Part shown: positions 44,802 to 53,751 of the stretch, in pieces | Numbering within the stretch: the stretch's first letter is position 1 | How the letters are laid out: the number at the start of each line of letters is the position of its first letter | NCBI RefSeq assembly: GCF_002116635.1 | Contig: NZ_LQPW01000082.1 | Coordinates: forward strand, 1-64,000 | Direction: 5' to 3' | DNA length: 64,000 nt | DNA from: Mycobacterium szulgai | Lineage (GTDB): Bacteria; Actinomycetota; Actinomycetes; Mycobacteriales; Mycobacteriaceae | The notes under the pieces: model-generated | Databases searched by the model: none | Seen by the model: the letters and a program-made list of their open reading frames with translations, nothing else | What the model was told of the DNA's origin: nothing | Position numbers and translations under genes: made by a program

Positions 44802-45524
44802 TCAGAACGTTGCTCGTGCCAGAAACCGGTTGAGCGCCGCCACATCGCCGTCGATTTCCACCTGAGCGATGCGGCGACGGCCCCACAACAGCAGCACCAG
44901 ATCGGATGCGGACGCGCTCACCCTGACATCGGCACTGGCGGCGGCCGGCGCAGACTCACACGCTCCGCCTCCGGCGCGAACTGTCCAGTCCACGTCGATA
45001 TCGTTGGCGCGCAACGCAATTACCTGCACGGGCCCGTCCAGATCGTTGGACATACCTGGCAGCACATCGTCGAGGAACTCCGCGACCCCATCTGCGGCCA
45101 ATGTCTTCTCGATGGGCACGTCGGCCCCACCCGCCGTCTCGGCATCCCAGCGGTGCACCGCGGTCTCGTGCGCAACGCGACGCAAAATGAAGCCGACCTC
45201 CTTGCGGCGTCCCCAGGTCCACGCGGGCGTGCTGGGGTCCACCCGGCCCAGGGTGTCCACGGTGTCCCGCAGGCCGTCGCGAAACCACTGCACAACGGCC
45301 TTCTCGTCCGGTCGGGGGGGCTCCTGGTAGGTGTCGGGTCCGGCGACGGCTCCGGTGGCGGCCCCCCTCCAGAAGGTGTGCGCATTGCCCACGTGCCACA
45401 CCAGATCGGCGATGGTCCACCCGGGACAGCTGGGAACCCCGCGGCCCAGCCCGGCTAGGTGAGCGACAGCAGCGATCCGATTGCCATCGCGTTGTAGCGC
45501 AGCGATGTAGTCGGTCGGTTGCAT
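44802..45524 (-). CDS. Mycothiol-dependent maleylpyruvate isomerase-like (DinB-fold) protein
   Basis: The 240-residue protein reads DYIAALQRDGNRIAAVAHL, then VPSCPGWTIADLVWHVGNAH (metal histidine in WHVG) and RVAHETAVHRWDAE, where two more ligands of the DinB-type triad lie. The C-terminal half is an SCP2-like domain. The family includes mycothiol-dependent isomerases and transferases, with mycothiol replacing glutathione. ATG 45524 (MQPTDY) was chosen; the open upstream frame to 45764 has no family features. It converges with lipD (3-base gap) and lies downstream of the membrane-protein gene on the same strand. Confidence 0.83.
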   Translation of the reverse strand: MQPTDYIAALQRDGNRIAAVAHLAGLGRGVPSCPGWTIADLVWHVGNAHTFWRGAATGAVAGPDTYQEPPRPDEKAVVQWFRDGLRDTVDTLGRVDPSTPAWTWGRRKEVGFILRRVAHETAVHRWDAETAGGADVPIEKTLAADGVAEFLDDVLPGMSNDLDGPVQVIALRANDIDVDWTVRAGGGACESAPAAASADVRVSASASDLVLLLWGRRRIAQVEIDGDVAALNRFLARATF

Positions 45525-45631
45525 CGCGAGTGATCGTACTGCTGATGGGGCCGCCGATGGCGCCGAGCGTGCACTGAGCGCGCAGAACCGGCCGGCGGAT
45601 TCCGCAGGGACTGCGCGCTCGGCGAGCATCC

Positions 45632-46009
45632 CTACAGCTCGTAAAGCAGTATCCACACCAGCGCTACGGCCATCACCAGTAGCACCGCCAGGATTGCCGC
45701 GCGAAATATCCGCGACTGGCGATGAAACCAGGCCCGCAATTGTGTGAAACGCCAATCGGTCCACGCGTACGCGCGCGCCGCCCAGTGCAGTTCGACTGCG
45801 AGGAGGCGAAATGCGACCAGCACCGCCGGGATACCCGCCTCGGGGAGTAACACGATCAGCGGGACGGACGCGACCAAGAGCACGCCACCGACGACGGCAA
45901 GCACTGCACGAAGCGGCATCGGCCGGGCCCGGCCCCGCTCGCGGTAGGCGAGCACCCTAGCCAGCGCGGCCTCGCGGGTCGTGTTCGGTACACGGTCGCC
46001 CGAGTCCAT
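45632..46009 (-). CDS. Small membrane protein (Rv1924c-like)
   Basis: The 125-residue protein has three hydrophobic segments: about 32-50 (PLRAVLAVVGGVLLVASVPL), 55-72 (GIPAVLVAFRLLAVEL) and 100-124 (AAILAVLLVMAVALVWILLY). A basic N-terminus (ALARVLAYRERGRARP) precedes them. ATG 46009 gives a length close to Rv1924c. The function is unknown. It is divergent from fadD31 with 73 bp between starts. Confidence 0.78.
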   Translation of the reverse strand: MDSGDRVPNTTREAALARVLAYRERGRARPMPLRAVLAVVGGVLLVASVPLIVLLPEAGIPAVLVAFRLLAVELHWAARAYAWTDWRFTQLRAWFHRQSRIFRAAILAVLLVMAVALVWILLYEL

Positions 46010-46082
46010 CGCTGGGACTCTAGTGGACTCGGTCGCGATGCCGAACCCGTTTCCGACGAGAGCGCTTGAATAGACTGCGCCT

Positions 46083-47945
46083 ATGAATTCCGGTTCGCAG
46101 CAGGACTCCGTAGCGCCAAAAGGCCTGCTAAAGATCGAGGATTGCCTGGACGCCGACGGCGGGATCGCATTGCCGGCGGGGACCACGCTGATCTCACTCA
46201 TCGAGCGCAACGTCGCAAACGTCGGCGATCTGGTGGCTTATCGATACCTGGACTACGCACGCTCTGAGGGAAATGCCCACGAGGTGACCTGGGCCCAACT
46301 CGGCGTCCGACTGGACGCCATCGGCGCACAGGTGCAGCAGTTCGCGGGTCCCGGCGACCGCGTCGCGGTCCTGGCGCCGCAGGGCATCGACTATGTAGCC
46401 GGCTTCTACGCGGCGATCAAGGCAGGCACCATCGCCGTGCCGTTGTTCGCTCCCGAACTACCGGGCCACGCCGAGCGTCTCGAGACGGCGCTTCGCGATT
46501 CACAGCCCACAGTCGTGCTGACAACGACGACGGCCAACGCCGCGGTGGAGAGTTTTCTGGCCAACCTCCCGCAGGTGCAGCGGCCCCGCGTCATCCTCAT
46601 CGATCAGATACCCGACTCGGCTGGGGACCTGTTCACTCATGTGGACCTGGACATGGACGCCGTTTCCCACCTGCAGTACACCTCGGGTGCCACCCGGCCG
46701 CCGGTCGGCGTGGAGATCACTCACCGAGCGGTCGGCACCAACCTGGTGCAGATGATCCTGTCGATCGACCTACTGAACCGCAACACCCACGGGGTCAGCT
46801 GGCTGCCGCTTTATCACGACATGGGGTTGTCGATGATCGGCTTTCCGGCGGTCTACGGCGGGCACTCCACGCTGATGTCGCCCGCCGCGTTTGTCCGCAG
46901 GCCGCAACGATGGATCCAGGCCTTATCAGCCGGGTCGAGGACCGGGCGCGTGGTCACCGCCGCGCCGAACTTCGCCTACGAGTGGGCAGCGCAGCGCGGA
47001 CTGCCCACCGACGGCGAAGACATCGACCTGCGCAACGTCGTGCTGATCATCGGTTCAGAACCGGTCAGCATCGATGCGGTAACGACGTTCAATAAAGCGT
47101 TCGCACCCTACGGATTACCGCGCACCGCGTTCAAGCCCTCCTATGGCATCGCCGAAGCGACCCTGATGATCGCCACTATCGATCACAATGCCGAGACGAC
47201 GGTTGCCTACTTCGACCGCGAGCAACTGGCGGTCAATAAGGCGGTACGGGTCGCCCCTGATGCCCCTAATGCGATGGTGCAAGTGTCGTGCGGTCAGATC
47301 GCGCGCAGCCTGTGGGGAGTCATAGTGAATCCCGATACCGGCAGCGAGCTGCCCGACGGCGACGTCGGCGAAGTCTGGCTGCAGGGCGACAACGTGGGCC
47401 GGGGCTATTGGGCGCGGCCCGAGGAGACCCGCCGGACATTCGGCGCCAGGCTGAAGTCGCAGCTCAGCGAAAGCAGCCACGCCGAGGGATCGGTGATCGC
47501 GGGCAATTGGCTGCGTACCGGCGATCTCGGCGTATACCTCGACGGCGAGCTGTATGTCACCGGCCGCATCGCCGATCTGGTGACAATCGGTGGGCGCAAC
47601 CATTATCCGCAGGACCTCGAAGCGACCGCGACCGAAGCGTCGCCGATGGTACGCCGTGGATACGTCACGGCGTTCACGATTCCGTCCGACTTCCATGACC
47701 AGCAAGATGACCAACAAGACGACCGGCAATTGGTGATCATCGCCGAACGGGCCGCGGGCACCAGCCGCGCAGATCCGCAGCCGGCAATCGAGGCGATCCG
47801 AACGGCGGTGTCGCACCGCCACGGATTAACGGTCGCCGATGTCCGCTTTTTGCCCGCCGGCGCAATTCCGCGCACCACCAGCGGCAAGCTGGCGCGTCGG
47901 GCCTGCCGCGCCCAGTACCTCAGTGGTGTATTGGGCGCGCATTAG
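46083..47945 (+). CDS. fadD31: Fatty-acyl-AMP ligase FadD31
   Basis: The 620-residue FAAL activates a fatty acid to acyl-AMP, usually for loading on a polyketide synthase. The P-loop reads LQYTSGATRPPVGV (197-210); the lysine of acyl-CoA ligases is absent there, as is normal in FAALs. Other motifs are WLPLYHDMGLSMIGFP, PSYGIAEATLM, WLRTGDLGVYLDGELYVTGR, DLVTIGGRNHYPQDLE and the C-terminal SGKLARR (Lys602). An acidic/glutamine run DQQDDQQDDRQ sits in the C-terminal domain. Order and length match Rv1925. No polyketide synthase lies beside it, so its acceptor is elsewhere. Confidence 0.92.
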   Translation: MNSGSQQDSVAPKGLLKIEDCLDADGGIALPAGTTLISLIERNVANVGDLVAYRYLDYARSEGNAHEVTWAQLGVRLDAIGAQVQQFAGPGDRVAVLAPQGIDYVAGFYAAIKAGTIAVPLFAPELPGHAERLETALRDSQPTVVLTTTTANAAVESFLANLPQVQRPRVILIDQIPDSAGDLFTHVDLDMDAVSHLQYTSGATRPPVGVEITHRAVGTNLVQMILSIDLLNRNTHGVSWLPLYHDMGLSMIGFPAVYGGHSTLMSPAAFVRRPQRWIQALSAGSRTGRVVTAAPNFAYEWAAQRGLPTDGEDIDLRNVVLIIGSEPVSIDAVTTFNKAFAPYGLPRTAFKPSYGIAEATLMIATIDHNAETTVAYFDREQLAVNKAVRVAPDAPNAMVQVSCGQIARSLWGVIVNPDTGSELPDGDVGEVWLQGDNVGRGYWARPEETRRTFGARLKSQLSESSHAEGSVIAGNWLRTGDLGVYLDGELYVTGRIADLVTIGGRNHYPQDLEATATEASPMVRRGYVTAFTIPSDFHDQQDDQQDDRQLVIIAERAAGTSRADPQPAIEAIRTAVSHRHGLTVADVRFLPAGAIPRTTSGKLARRACRAQYLSGVLGAH

Positions 47946-47960
47946 CTTGCGTCTATAGGC

Positions 47961-48440
47961 TCATGGCCCCCAAATCAGCAGATCTTCCATTCCGTTATTC
48001 ATTGCCACAATGGTCGGCGACGGCCCGGTGACATCGAAGTAGATTTTGCCGCTGGCTTGCGCACCCTGCGGGATTGTGGCTCCGCTAATGGTGTTGGGAC
48101 CCGAAGCCATCCAAAGGACGCGGTAGTTGACGCCGTCGGCGGTGCGGGCGTTGAACTGCGAGATGGCCGGGGTGACAGGGCCCGAGATCGCGTTGACGGT
48201 GGCGGTGGCTTCCCAGAGCTGGCCGGCCACCGGATAACCCGGAATGGTGTCGGTGCTGGATTTGAGGTCACTGACTTTCCAGCCGAGAACGACTTGGCCA
48301 ACCGAGTCGGTCATTGTCAGCTCACTGCCGAGTTTGCCGGTGATCGGATAGGCCGCCGAACTAATCGGTGCATTGGTGAGCGCAATCGTCGTCATGCCCA
48401 CGATCGCTAGTGCGGTCTTTATCATCGTGGTGATCTTCAT
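47961..48440 (-). CDS. mpt63: Secreted immunogenic protein MPT63
   Basis: The 159-residue exported protein has a Sec signal (MKITTMIKTALAIVGMTTIA, cleavage near SSA-AYP). A mature immunoglobulin-like beta-sandwich follows, with segments I recognise from M. tuberculosis MPT63: YPITGKLGSELTMTD, VGQVVLGWKVSDLKSS, ISGATIPQG and IVAMNNGMEDLLIW. ATG 48440 has GGAGG 5 bases upstream; the frame extends to 48476 without a better start. It is a major culture-filtrate protein of unknown biochemical role. It is divergent from the sulfatase gene, with 150 bp between starts. Confidence 0.96.
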   Translation of the reverse strand: MKITTMIKTALAIVGMTTIALTNAPISSAAYPITGKLGSELTMTDSVGQVVLGWKVSDLKSSTDTIPGYPVAGQLWEATATVNAISGPVTPAISQFNARTADGVNYRVLWMASGPNTISGATIPQGAQASGKIYFDVTGPSPTIVAMNNGMEDLLIWGP

Positions 48441-48590
48441 TGGTCCTCCACTGCTCGATTTGGGTGACCCCATCATTCGGAACCACCCGGCGCGATAGAC
48501 ACTTTAATCCGCAAATGTCGAGCGATTCCAGAAGTTCAGTGCTAAGCAGCTGTAATTGCGCGAGCAGATCACTATCCCAAAGGAGGCACG

Positions 48591-50915
48591 GTGGGCGACC
48601 TACCGCGTGCAGAGAAACCGTTCGGCGGCGTCGTCAACCCATCGGCCGCGGATTCAACACCGGTCACACCGGCGATCACCTACCCGCCTGCCGACGCGCC
48701 GAACGTCGTCGTGGTACTGCTTGATGACGTCGGCTTTGGCGCCTCATCGACATTCGGCGGGCCCGTCCCGACACCGGCGCTCGATCGGATCGCAGCTAAC
48801 GGGCTGCGCTACAACCAGTTTCACACGACCGCCTTGTGCTCGCCGACACGCGCGGCACTGCTGACCGGCCGCAATCATCACAGTGCGCACATGGGCACTA
48901 TTTGCGAAATCGCCTACGGATTCCCCGGCTACGACAGCGTGCTCCCACAGAGCACCGCCACAGTGGCGCAAGTCCTGCGGATGAACGGGTACAACACAGC
49001 GCTGTTCGGCAAGGCCCACCTCACCCCAACCTGGGAGATCGGTCCCGCCGGACCGTTCGACCGCTGGCCGACCGGCCTCGGCTTCGAACGCTTCTACGGC
49101 TTCTTAGGCGGCGATACCTCCCAGTACGAACCGGCGCTCTATGACCAGACCACACCGGTTGAGCCGTATGTCGGGCGCGATGACTACCACCTCAGTGAGG
49201 ACCTTGCCGATAAGGCGATCGAATGGATCCGGCTGCAGCAGACGTCGGCACCGGGCAAACCGTTCTTCGTCTACTTCGCTCCGGGCGCGACACACAGCCC
49301 GCACCAGGTGTGGCCGGAGTGGTCGGACCGGTTTGCCGGCCAATTCGACGACGGCTGGGATGCCCTGCGGGACAGGATATTCGCCCGTCAGATCGAGCTG
49401 GGCATCGTTCCGGCCGGAACCCGGTTGACGCCGCGACCCGAACAGATTCCCGGTTGGGCGGACTACGACGATCGGTACAAGCCGGTGGCCCGGCGCCTGA
49501 TGGAGGTGTACGCAGGCTTCCTGGCCCACACCGATGCTCAGATCGAACGGGTCATCCACGCCATCGACGAGTTAGGGCAATGGGACAACACGCTATTCAT
49601 CTACGTGTGCGGCGACAACGGCGCCTCGGCGGAGGGAACGCTACACGGCGCGTGGAGCTGCCCGGCGTTTCAAAACGGGCTGCCCGAAGACCCGGAATGG
49701 CTGCTGGCTCATATGGCCGACTTCGGTACTGCGCGATGCGAAAACCACTACAACGTCGGGTGGGCGTGGGCGCTGGACGCACCGTTTCAGTGGATGAAGC
49801 AGGTGGCGTCCCATTTCGGGGGGACCCGTAACGGACTGGCGATCTCATGGCCCCGGGGAATCACCGCGGCAGGGGAGCAGCGCAGCCAGTTCCATCACGT
49901 TATCGACATCGTTCCCACCATCCTCGATGCCGCCGGAATCGAGATGCCGCAGCGCGTCAACGGAATCGAACAAAAGCCGATCGAGGGCGTCAGCATGCGG
50001 TACTCGTTCGACTCCGCGGCCGCAGATAGCCGCCGGACCACCCAATACTTTGAGATCTTCGGCAATCGCGCTGTGTACCAACAGGGTTGGATAGCGTCTT
50101 GCTTCCATGGCCGACTGCCCTGGGTCCGTACCGGGAGCCACCCGTTCGGCGATACCGAGCGCTGGGAGCTCTACCACCTTTCCGACGATTTCAGCCAGGG
50201 CGTCGACCTCGCCGAGCAGTACCCCGACAAACTCGCCGAACTCAAGGCCGTCTTCGACGCCGAAGCACGCAAGTATGACGTCTACCCGCTCAGCGACGCG
50301 ACGCTGGCCCGTGCGTTGCCCGTCAACCGGCCGAGTCTGCTCGGCGACCGCACCTCGGTGACCTACTACGCCGATCATGTGCGCATCCCAGAACCCGCGA
50401 CCCTGGCCTACACCAGCACATCGTTCGACTTGCGGGCACAGTTGCAGATACCGCAGGGAGGCGCACGGGGAGTGGTGATCTGCATCGGCGGGTCGATGGC
50501 CGGCTGGACGTTGTACGTGCAAGACGGCATCCCCATCTTCACCTACAACTATCTCGGGCACGAGCTCACCACCGTGGCGGCGACCGACCCGCTACCGGAA
50601 GGCGCGGTCGCCCTTGGCCTTTCGTTTGACTATGACGGTGGCGGACTCGGCAAGGGCGCGTCGGTGACGCTGCGCGTCGACGAGTCCGAGGTGGCGACCG
50701 GCCACATCGAGCGCACGGTTCCGTTCCGGTTCTCGATGAGCGGCGAAACCCTGGACGTCGGCGTCGATACCGGATCGCCGGTCGCGCCGTATGGCCAGGC
50801 ATTCGCATTCACCGGCGGTATCGACCGCATCGACGTCAGCGTTGCGCCGCGCGCCGCCGATCTGGCCGCAGCGATCGCCGAGGCCGAGATGCGTGCTGCC
50901 GTCAGCTCGCAATAG
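48591..50915 (+). CDS. Arylsulfatase (formylglycine-type)
   Basis: The 774-residue sulfatase starts at GTG 48591 with AAAGGAGG upstream. The metal motif VVVLLDDVGFGASS includes Asp45 and Asp46. The signature CxPxR is CSPTRAALLTGRN, with Cys83 the residue that formylglycine-generating enzyme would convert. YFAPGATHSPHQ and the late CGDNGASAEG complete the active site. The C-terminal 200 residues form a beta-rich domain (TSFDLRAQLQIPQGG). No signal peptide is visible, so it probably acts in the cytoplasm on sulfate esters. It leads an operon with the SAP-like gene and is not in the H37Rv Rv1926c-Rv1927 interval. Confidence 0.92.
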   Translation: MGDLPRAEKPFGGVVNPSAADSTPVTPAITYPPADAPNVVVVLLDDVGFGASSTFGGPVPTPALDRIAANGLRYNQFHTTALCSPTRAALLTGRNHHSAHMGTICEIAYGFPGYDSVLPQSTATVAQVLRMNGYNTALFGKAHLTPTWEIGPAGPFDRWPTGLGFERFYGFLGGDTSQYEPALYDQTTPVEPYVGRDDYHLSEDLADKAIEWIRLQQTSAPGKPFFVYFAPGATHSPHQVWPEWSDRFAGQFDDGWDALRDRIFARQIELGIVPAGTRLTPRPEQIPGWADYDDRYKPVARRLMEVYAGFLAHTDAQIERVIHAIDELGQWDNTLFIYVCGDNGASAEGTLHGAWSCPAFQNGLPEDPEWLLAHMADFGTARCENHYNVGWAWALDAPFQWMKQVASHFGGTRNGLAISWPRGITAAGEQRSQFHHVIDIVPTILDAAGIEMPQRVNGIEQKPIEGVSMRYSFDSAAADSRRTTQYFEIFGNRAVYQQGWIASCFHGRLPWVRTGSHPFGDTERWELYHLSDDFSQGVDLAEQYPDKLAELKAVFDAEARKYDVYPLSDATLARALPVNRPSLLGDRTSVTYYADHVRIPEPATLAYTSTSFDLRAQLQIPQGGARGVVICIGGSMAGWTLYVQDGIPIFTYNYLGHELTTVAATDPLPEGAVALGLSFDYDGGGLGKGASVTLRVDESEVATGHIERTVPFRFSMSGETLDVGVDTGSPVAPYGQAFAFTGGIDRIDVSVAPRAADLAAAIAEAEMRAAVSSQ

Positions 50916-50924
50916 GAGATGGCC

Positions 50925-51596
50925 ATGTGGAGCAGCCTTGCCCCGCTGATTCTTGGTGGCGCGCTGGAACCGATCGAGATCGCGATCACGATCATGTTGC
51001 TGGGCACGCCCTCTCGGGTCCGCGCGGCCGGCGCGTGGATCACCGGGCATGTGGGAACCCGCCTGTTGCAGGGCCTCGTTTTCGGCACCATCCTGCACTG
51101 GGGAGCCCGCAGCGCCGGCAACGGTCGCACCCATCACTGGATTATGTCGACCGTCCTGCTGGTGGTCGCCGTGCTATTTCTCGTCACGGCGGCGCGCGAG
51201 CTGTTGAGCGACGACGATCCCAATTCGCCACCGCCGAAGTGGATGACGATGCTGATGTCGGCGACACCAACCAAGGCATTGTTCATCGGCGCCGGGGTGG
51301 TAACGGTTTCGGTGAAGTCCTGGGTCTTCACGCTCGCCGCGATCAGCGTGATCGGTAACGCCCGGCTGGATCGAGTCGCCAACATCGGGTCCTACATCGC
51401 CTTCGTACTGCTAGCAACGAGCGTGAACCTGCTCATCATCGGCCTGGCCGCATTCTTTCCCGATCAGTCGCGTTCCCTGCTGGACCGGGTTTTGCGCTGG
51501 CTGCGGGAAAAGAACCGACCGATCATGGTCGTCGTCGGCCTGGTATTCGGGATCTGGTTCGGGGCCAAGGCCCTGCACGGCTTCGGGATCATGTAG
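50925..51596 (+). CDS. GAP/SAP-family membrane protein
   Basis: The 223-residue protein has five to six membrane segments (APLILGGALEPIEIAITIML, STVLLVVAVLFLVTAA, ATPTKALFIGAGVVTVSV, YIAFVLLATSVNLLIIGLA, PIMVVVGLVFGIWFGAKAL). LGGALEPIEI and TPTKALFIGAGV are like those of the GAP/SAP proteins linked to mycobacterial glycopeptidolipid or sulfolipid export. The second ATG (50925) is used because TAGGAG sits 6 bases before it and merges with the first ATG at 50919. It follows the sulfatase directly, suggesting transport of a sulfated lipid or its product. That coupling is inference. Confidence 0.78.
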   Translation: MWSSLAPLILGGALEPIEIAITIMLLGTPSRVRAAGAWITGHVGTRLLQGLVFGTILHWGARSAGNGRTHHWIMSTVLLVVAVLFLVTAARELLSDDDPNSPPPKWMTMLMSATPTKALFIGAGVVTVSVKSWVFTLAAISVIGNARLDRVANIGSYIAFVLLATSVNLLIIGLAAFFPDQSRSLLDRVLRWLREKNRPIMVVVGLVFGIWFGAKALHGFGIM

Positions 51597-51751
51597 CCCG
51601 GGGCGCCTTGGAAATCCTGGCGCGAGGCTGTGCAGTTTGCCTTCGATTCCGGCTGATCGTGGCATTATCGCCAATTCCCTGGTAAGCCGCCCGCGCTTAC
51701 TTTCAGAGCCTGCGAATTATTTCGTCTTGACTCGTCTGGCCGGAGGGCGAA

Positions 51752-52522
51752 TTGACTACGATGACCCGCTACCAGCGCGGGACGGCCGAGTATGCCGAAG
51801 CGTTCGCCGCCCTGCTGCGCAACTACGCCTCTCGCGAACAGTTGTATTCGGCGCTGCGCGACCTGGTGGCCCAGTTCCCCTCCGATGCCGTGGCCATCGA
51901 TTGGGGCGCCGGCACCGGTGACCTGACGCGGATTCTGCTGGAAAGCGTTGCCGCCGTCTATTCCGTCGAGCCGAGCGCCGCCATGCGCAGCGCTCTGGCC
52001 GCCAATTGTCCGGCGGCCCGGATTATCGACGGCACGATCATGAGCGCCGATCCGCCGCACTCCGCGCAGGTCGCGGTGCTCAGCCACGTCCTCTACCACG
52101 TTCCGGAGTGCGAATGGGAGTCGCACGTCACGCGTGCAGCGAATTTCCTTTCCACCGACGGTGTGCTGCTAATTGCGCTGAAGGACGCCGAATCGGGCTG
52201 CAACCGAATGCTCGAGTATTTCGGTGCGCCGCGTTTCGACCTCCTGCGCGAAATGGCGCGGGTGCTGCGCCGGCACAAGGAATTTGACTTCGCCTTCTCC
52301 CACAGCTGTCACTCCGTGCGTACGACCTCCTTCTCAGATACATTGCAAATAGCGCGCTTTATGATGTCCGATCGCCCCGCGGAGGCGTTTATCGCGTTGC
52401 CGACCGAAGCGCAGTTTCGAGACTATGTCCGCACCCATTTCTGGGACGAGGAGAAGAAGGCCGGCGGATGGCGAACCGGCGACGTGTATTGCCTTGTGCG
52501 GCGTAACCCGCGTTGGGGATGA
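51752..52522 (+). CDS. Class I SAM-dependent methyltransferase
   Basis: The 256-residue protein has the SAM motif I VAIDWGAGTGDLTRILL (47-63), VYSVEPSAAMRSAL as motif II, DGTIMSADPPHSAQVAVLSH and HVLYHVPECEW. The substrate part has MLEYFGAPRFDLLREMARVL. The start is probably TTG 51752: GGAGGG is 4 bases before it, whereas ATG 51761 would be 13 bases away. It lies 155 bp after the SAP-like gene on the same strand and is not in the H37Rv order as I recall it. The methyl acceptor is unknown. Confidence 0.82.
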   Translation: MTTMTRYQRGTAEYAEAFAALLRNYASREQLYSALRDLVAQFPSDAVAIDWGAGTGDLTRILLESVAAVYSVEPSAAMRSALAANCPAARIIDGTIMSADPPHSAQVAVLSHVLYHVPECEWESHVTRAANFLSTDGVLLIALKDAESGCNRMLEYFGAPRFDLLREMARVLRRHKEFDFAFSHSCHSVRTTSFSDTLQIARFMMSDRPAEAFIALPTEAQFRDYVRTHFWDEEKKAGGWRTGDVYCLVRRNPRWG

Positions 52523-52561
52523 AATCGACGCGCGCAATACAACGCGTGCCAAGATATACCG

Positions 52562-53332
52562 ATGACCGTCCCAGGCCAGTCGGATACCGGACCCAGTGCG
52601 AAATCGGCCCTTGCCGGGTATCCGGTCACCTCGCCGCCCCTGCGTGGCCCGGTGACCTTCGACCAGTGCTGGGGTGAGCTGACCTTCGTGCACTGGCCGG
52701 TGCGCCCGCAAAGCGTTGAACACCTCTACCCGCCCGGAACCCGCCCCGACATATTCGCCAACGGCATGACCTACGTCGCGCTGGTCCCATTCACCATGAG
52801 CCGCACCACGATTGGCACCGCGCTGCCGCTGCCGTACTTCGGCAGCTTCCTGGAGACCAACGTCCGGCTGTACTCGATCGATGATGGCGGCCGCCACGGC
52901 GTGGTCTTCCGGTCGCTGGAAACTGCGCGACTTGCCGTGGTGCCCACCATCCGGATCAGCCTCGGCGTCCCCTATACCTGGGCGAAGATGCGGATGACGC
53001 GGACGCACGAACACATCACGTATCACAGTGTCCGGCGCTGGCCACGGCGTGGACTGCGCAGCTTGCTGACGGTCACCGTGGGCGATGTGATCGAACCGAC
53101 GCCCCTGGAAATCTGGCTCACCGCGCGCTGGGGCGCACACACCCGCAAGGCCGGCCGGACCTGGTGGGTCCCGAACGAACACGAAACGTGGCCTTTGCAG
53201 GCGGCCGAGATCGTCGAGTTACACGACGATCTGGTGGACGCGAGCGGGGTACCGATCGCCGGCGAGCGATTGCGTGCGCTGTATTCGCCCGGTGTGCGAA
53301 CCCGGTTCGGCCGTCCCTGTCCGATTCAGTAG
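52562..53332 (+). CDS. DUF2071/YqjF-like protein (Rv1927-like)
   Basis: The 256-residue protein matches the DUF2071 layout: FDQCWGELTFVHWPVRPQSV near the start, FANGMTYVALVPFTMSRTTI, FGSFLETNVRLYSIDDGGRHG and LEIWLTARWGAHTRKAGRTW. The fold is related to acetoacetate-decarboxylase-like beta-barrels; no enzyme activity is established. ATG 52562 is used. Length and order match Rv1927. It overlaps the convergent Zn-ribbon gene's end by 7 bases. Confidence 0.83.
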   Translation: MTVPGQSDTGPSAKSALAGYPVTSPPLRGPVTFDQCWGELTFVHWPVRPQSVEHLYPPGTRPDIFANGMTYVALVPFTMSRTTIGTALPLPYFGSFLETNVRLYSIDDGGRHGVVFRSLETARLAVVPTIRISLGVPYTWAKMRMTRTHEHITYHSVRRWPRRGLRSLLTVTVGDVIEPTPLEIWLTARWGAHTRKAGRTWWVPNEHETWPLQAAEIVELHDDLVDASGVPIAGERLRALYSPGVRTRFGRPCPIQ

Positions 53333-53751
53333 GCCAGCACATGGAAATGCCCCCGCGGGCAGTCGCCCTCGATACCGCTGTAGAGTTCGTCTTCGAAGGT
53401 TCGCCAGCTCCAGTGCTCACCGCAGTACGATGCCGCGCAGTCCGGGCAGTGGAACGGTGCGAAGGAGTAGCCGATCTGATACAGGGCGCTGGCATCGTCG
53501 CCGGCAAGCGCCTGGGCGACCCCCTCGACTCGGTCGGCCGGGACGGGCCGGCTGGTGACACCGAAGAACGTCTGCACTACCAGCGCGGCTTGTCCGTCCG
53601 GCCGGATGGCGCCGTCCAACTCGGCCACCGCCGCGAGCGCCGGCGATGGCGAATAGGCGAGCGCCTCTGGACTTTTCACCAGCCAGACCTGTCCCGCGCT
53701 CGCCCTGCAGAGCGCGCACTCAAAACTCCCCTCAAGGACAGGTGTATCCAC
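53326..53751 (-). CDS. Small zinc-ribbon-like protein
   Basis: The 141-residue protein has two cysteine clusters: FECALCRASAG near the N-terminus and FHCPDCAASYCGEHWSW plus DCPRGHFHVL at the C-terminus, likely one or two zinc sites. The middle (ALAYSPSPALAAVAEL, GVTSRPVPADRVEGVA) lacks a recognised domain. Its GTG start at 53751 lies 20 bases inside the end of the SDR gene, so it is probably translated by coupling with it. No family was recognised; RNA, DNA or protein binding are all possible. Confidence 0.7.
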   Translation of the reverse strand: MDTPVLEGSFECALCRASAGQVWLVKSPEALAYSPSPALAAVAELDGAIRPDGQAALVVQTFFGVTSRPVPADRVEGVAQALAGDDASALYQIGYSFAPFHCPDCAASYCGEHWSWRTFEDELYSGIEGDCPRGHFHVLAY

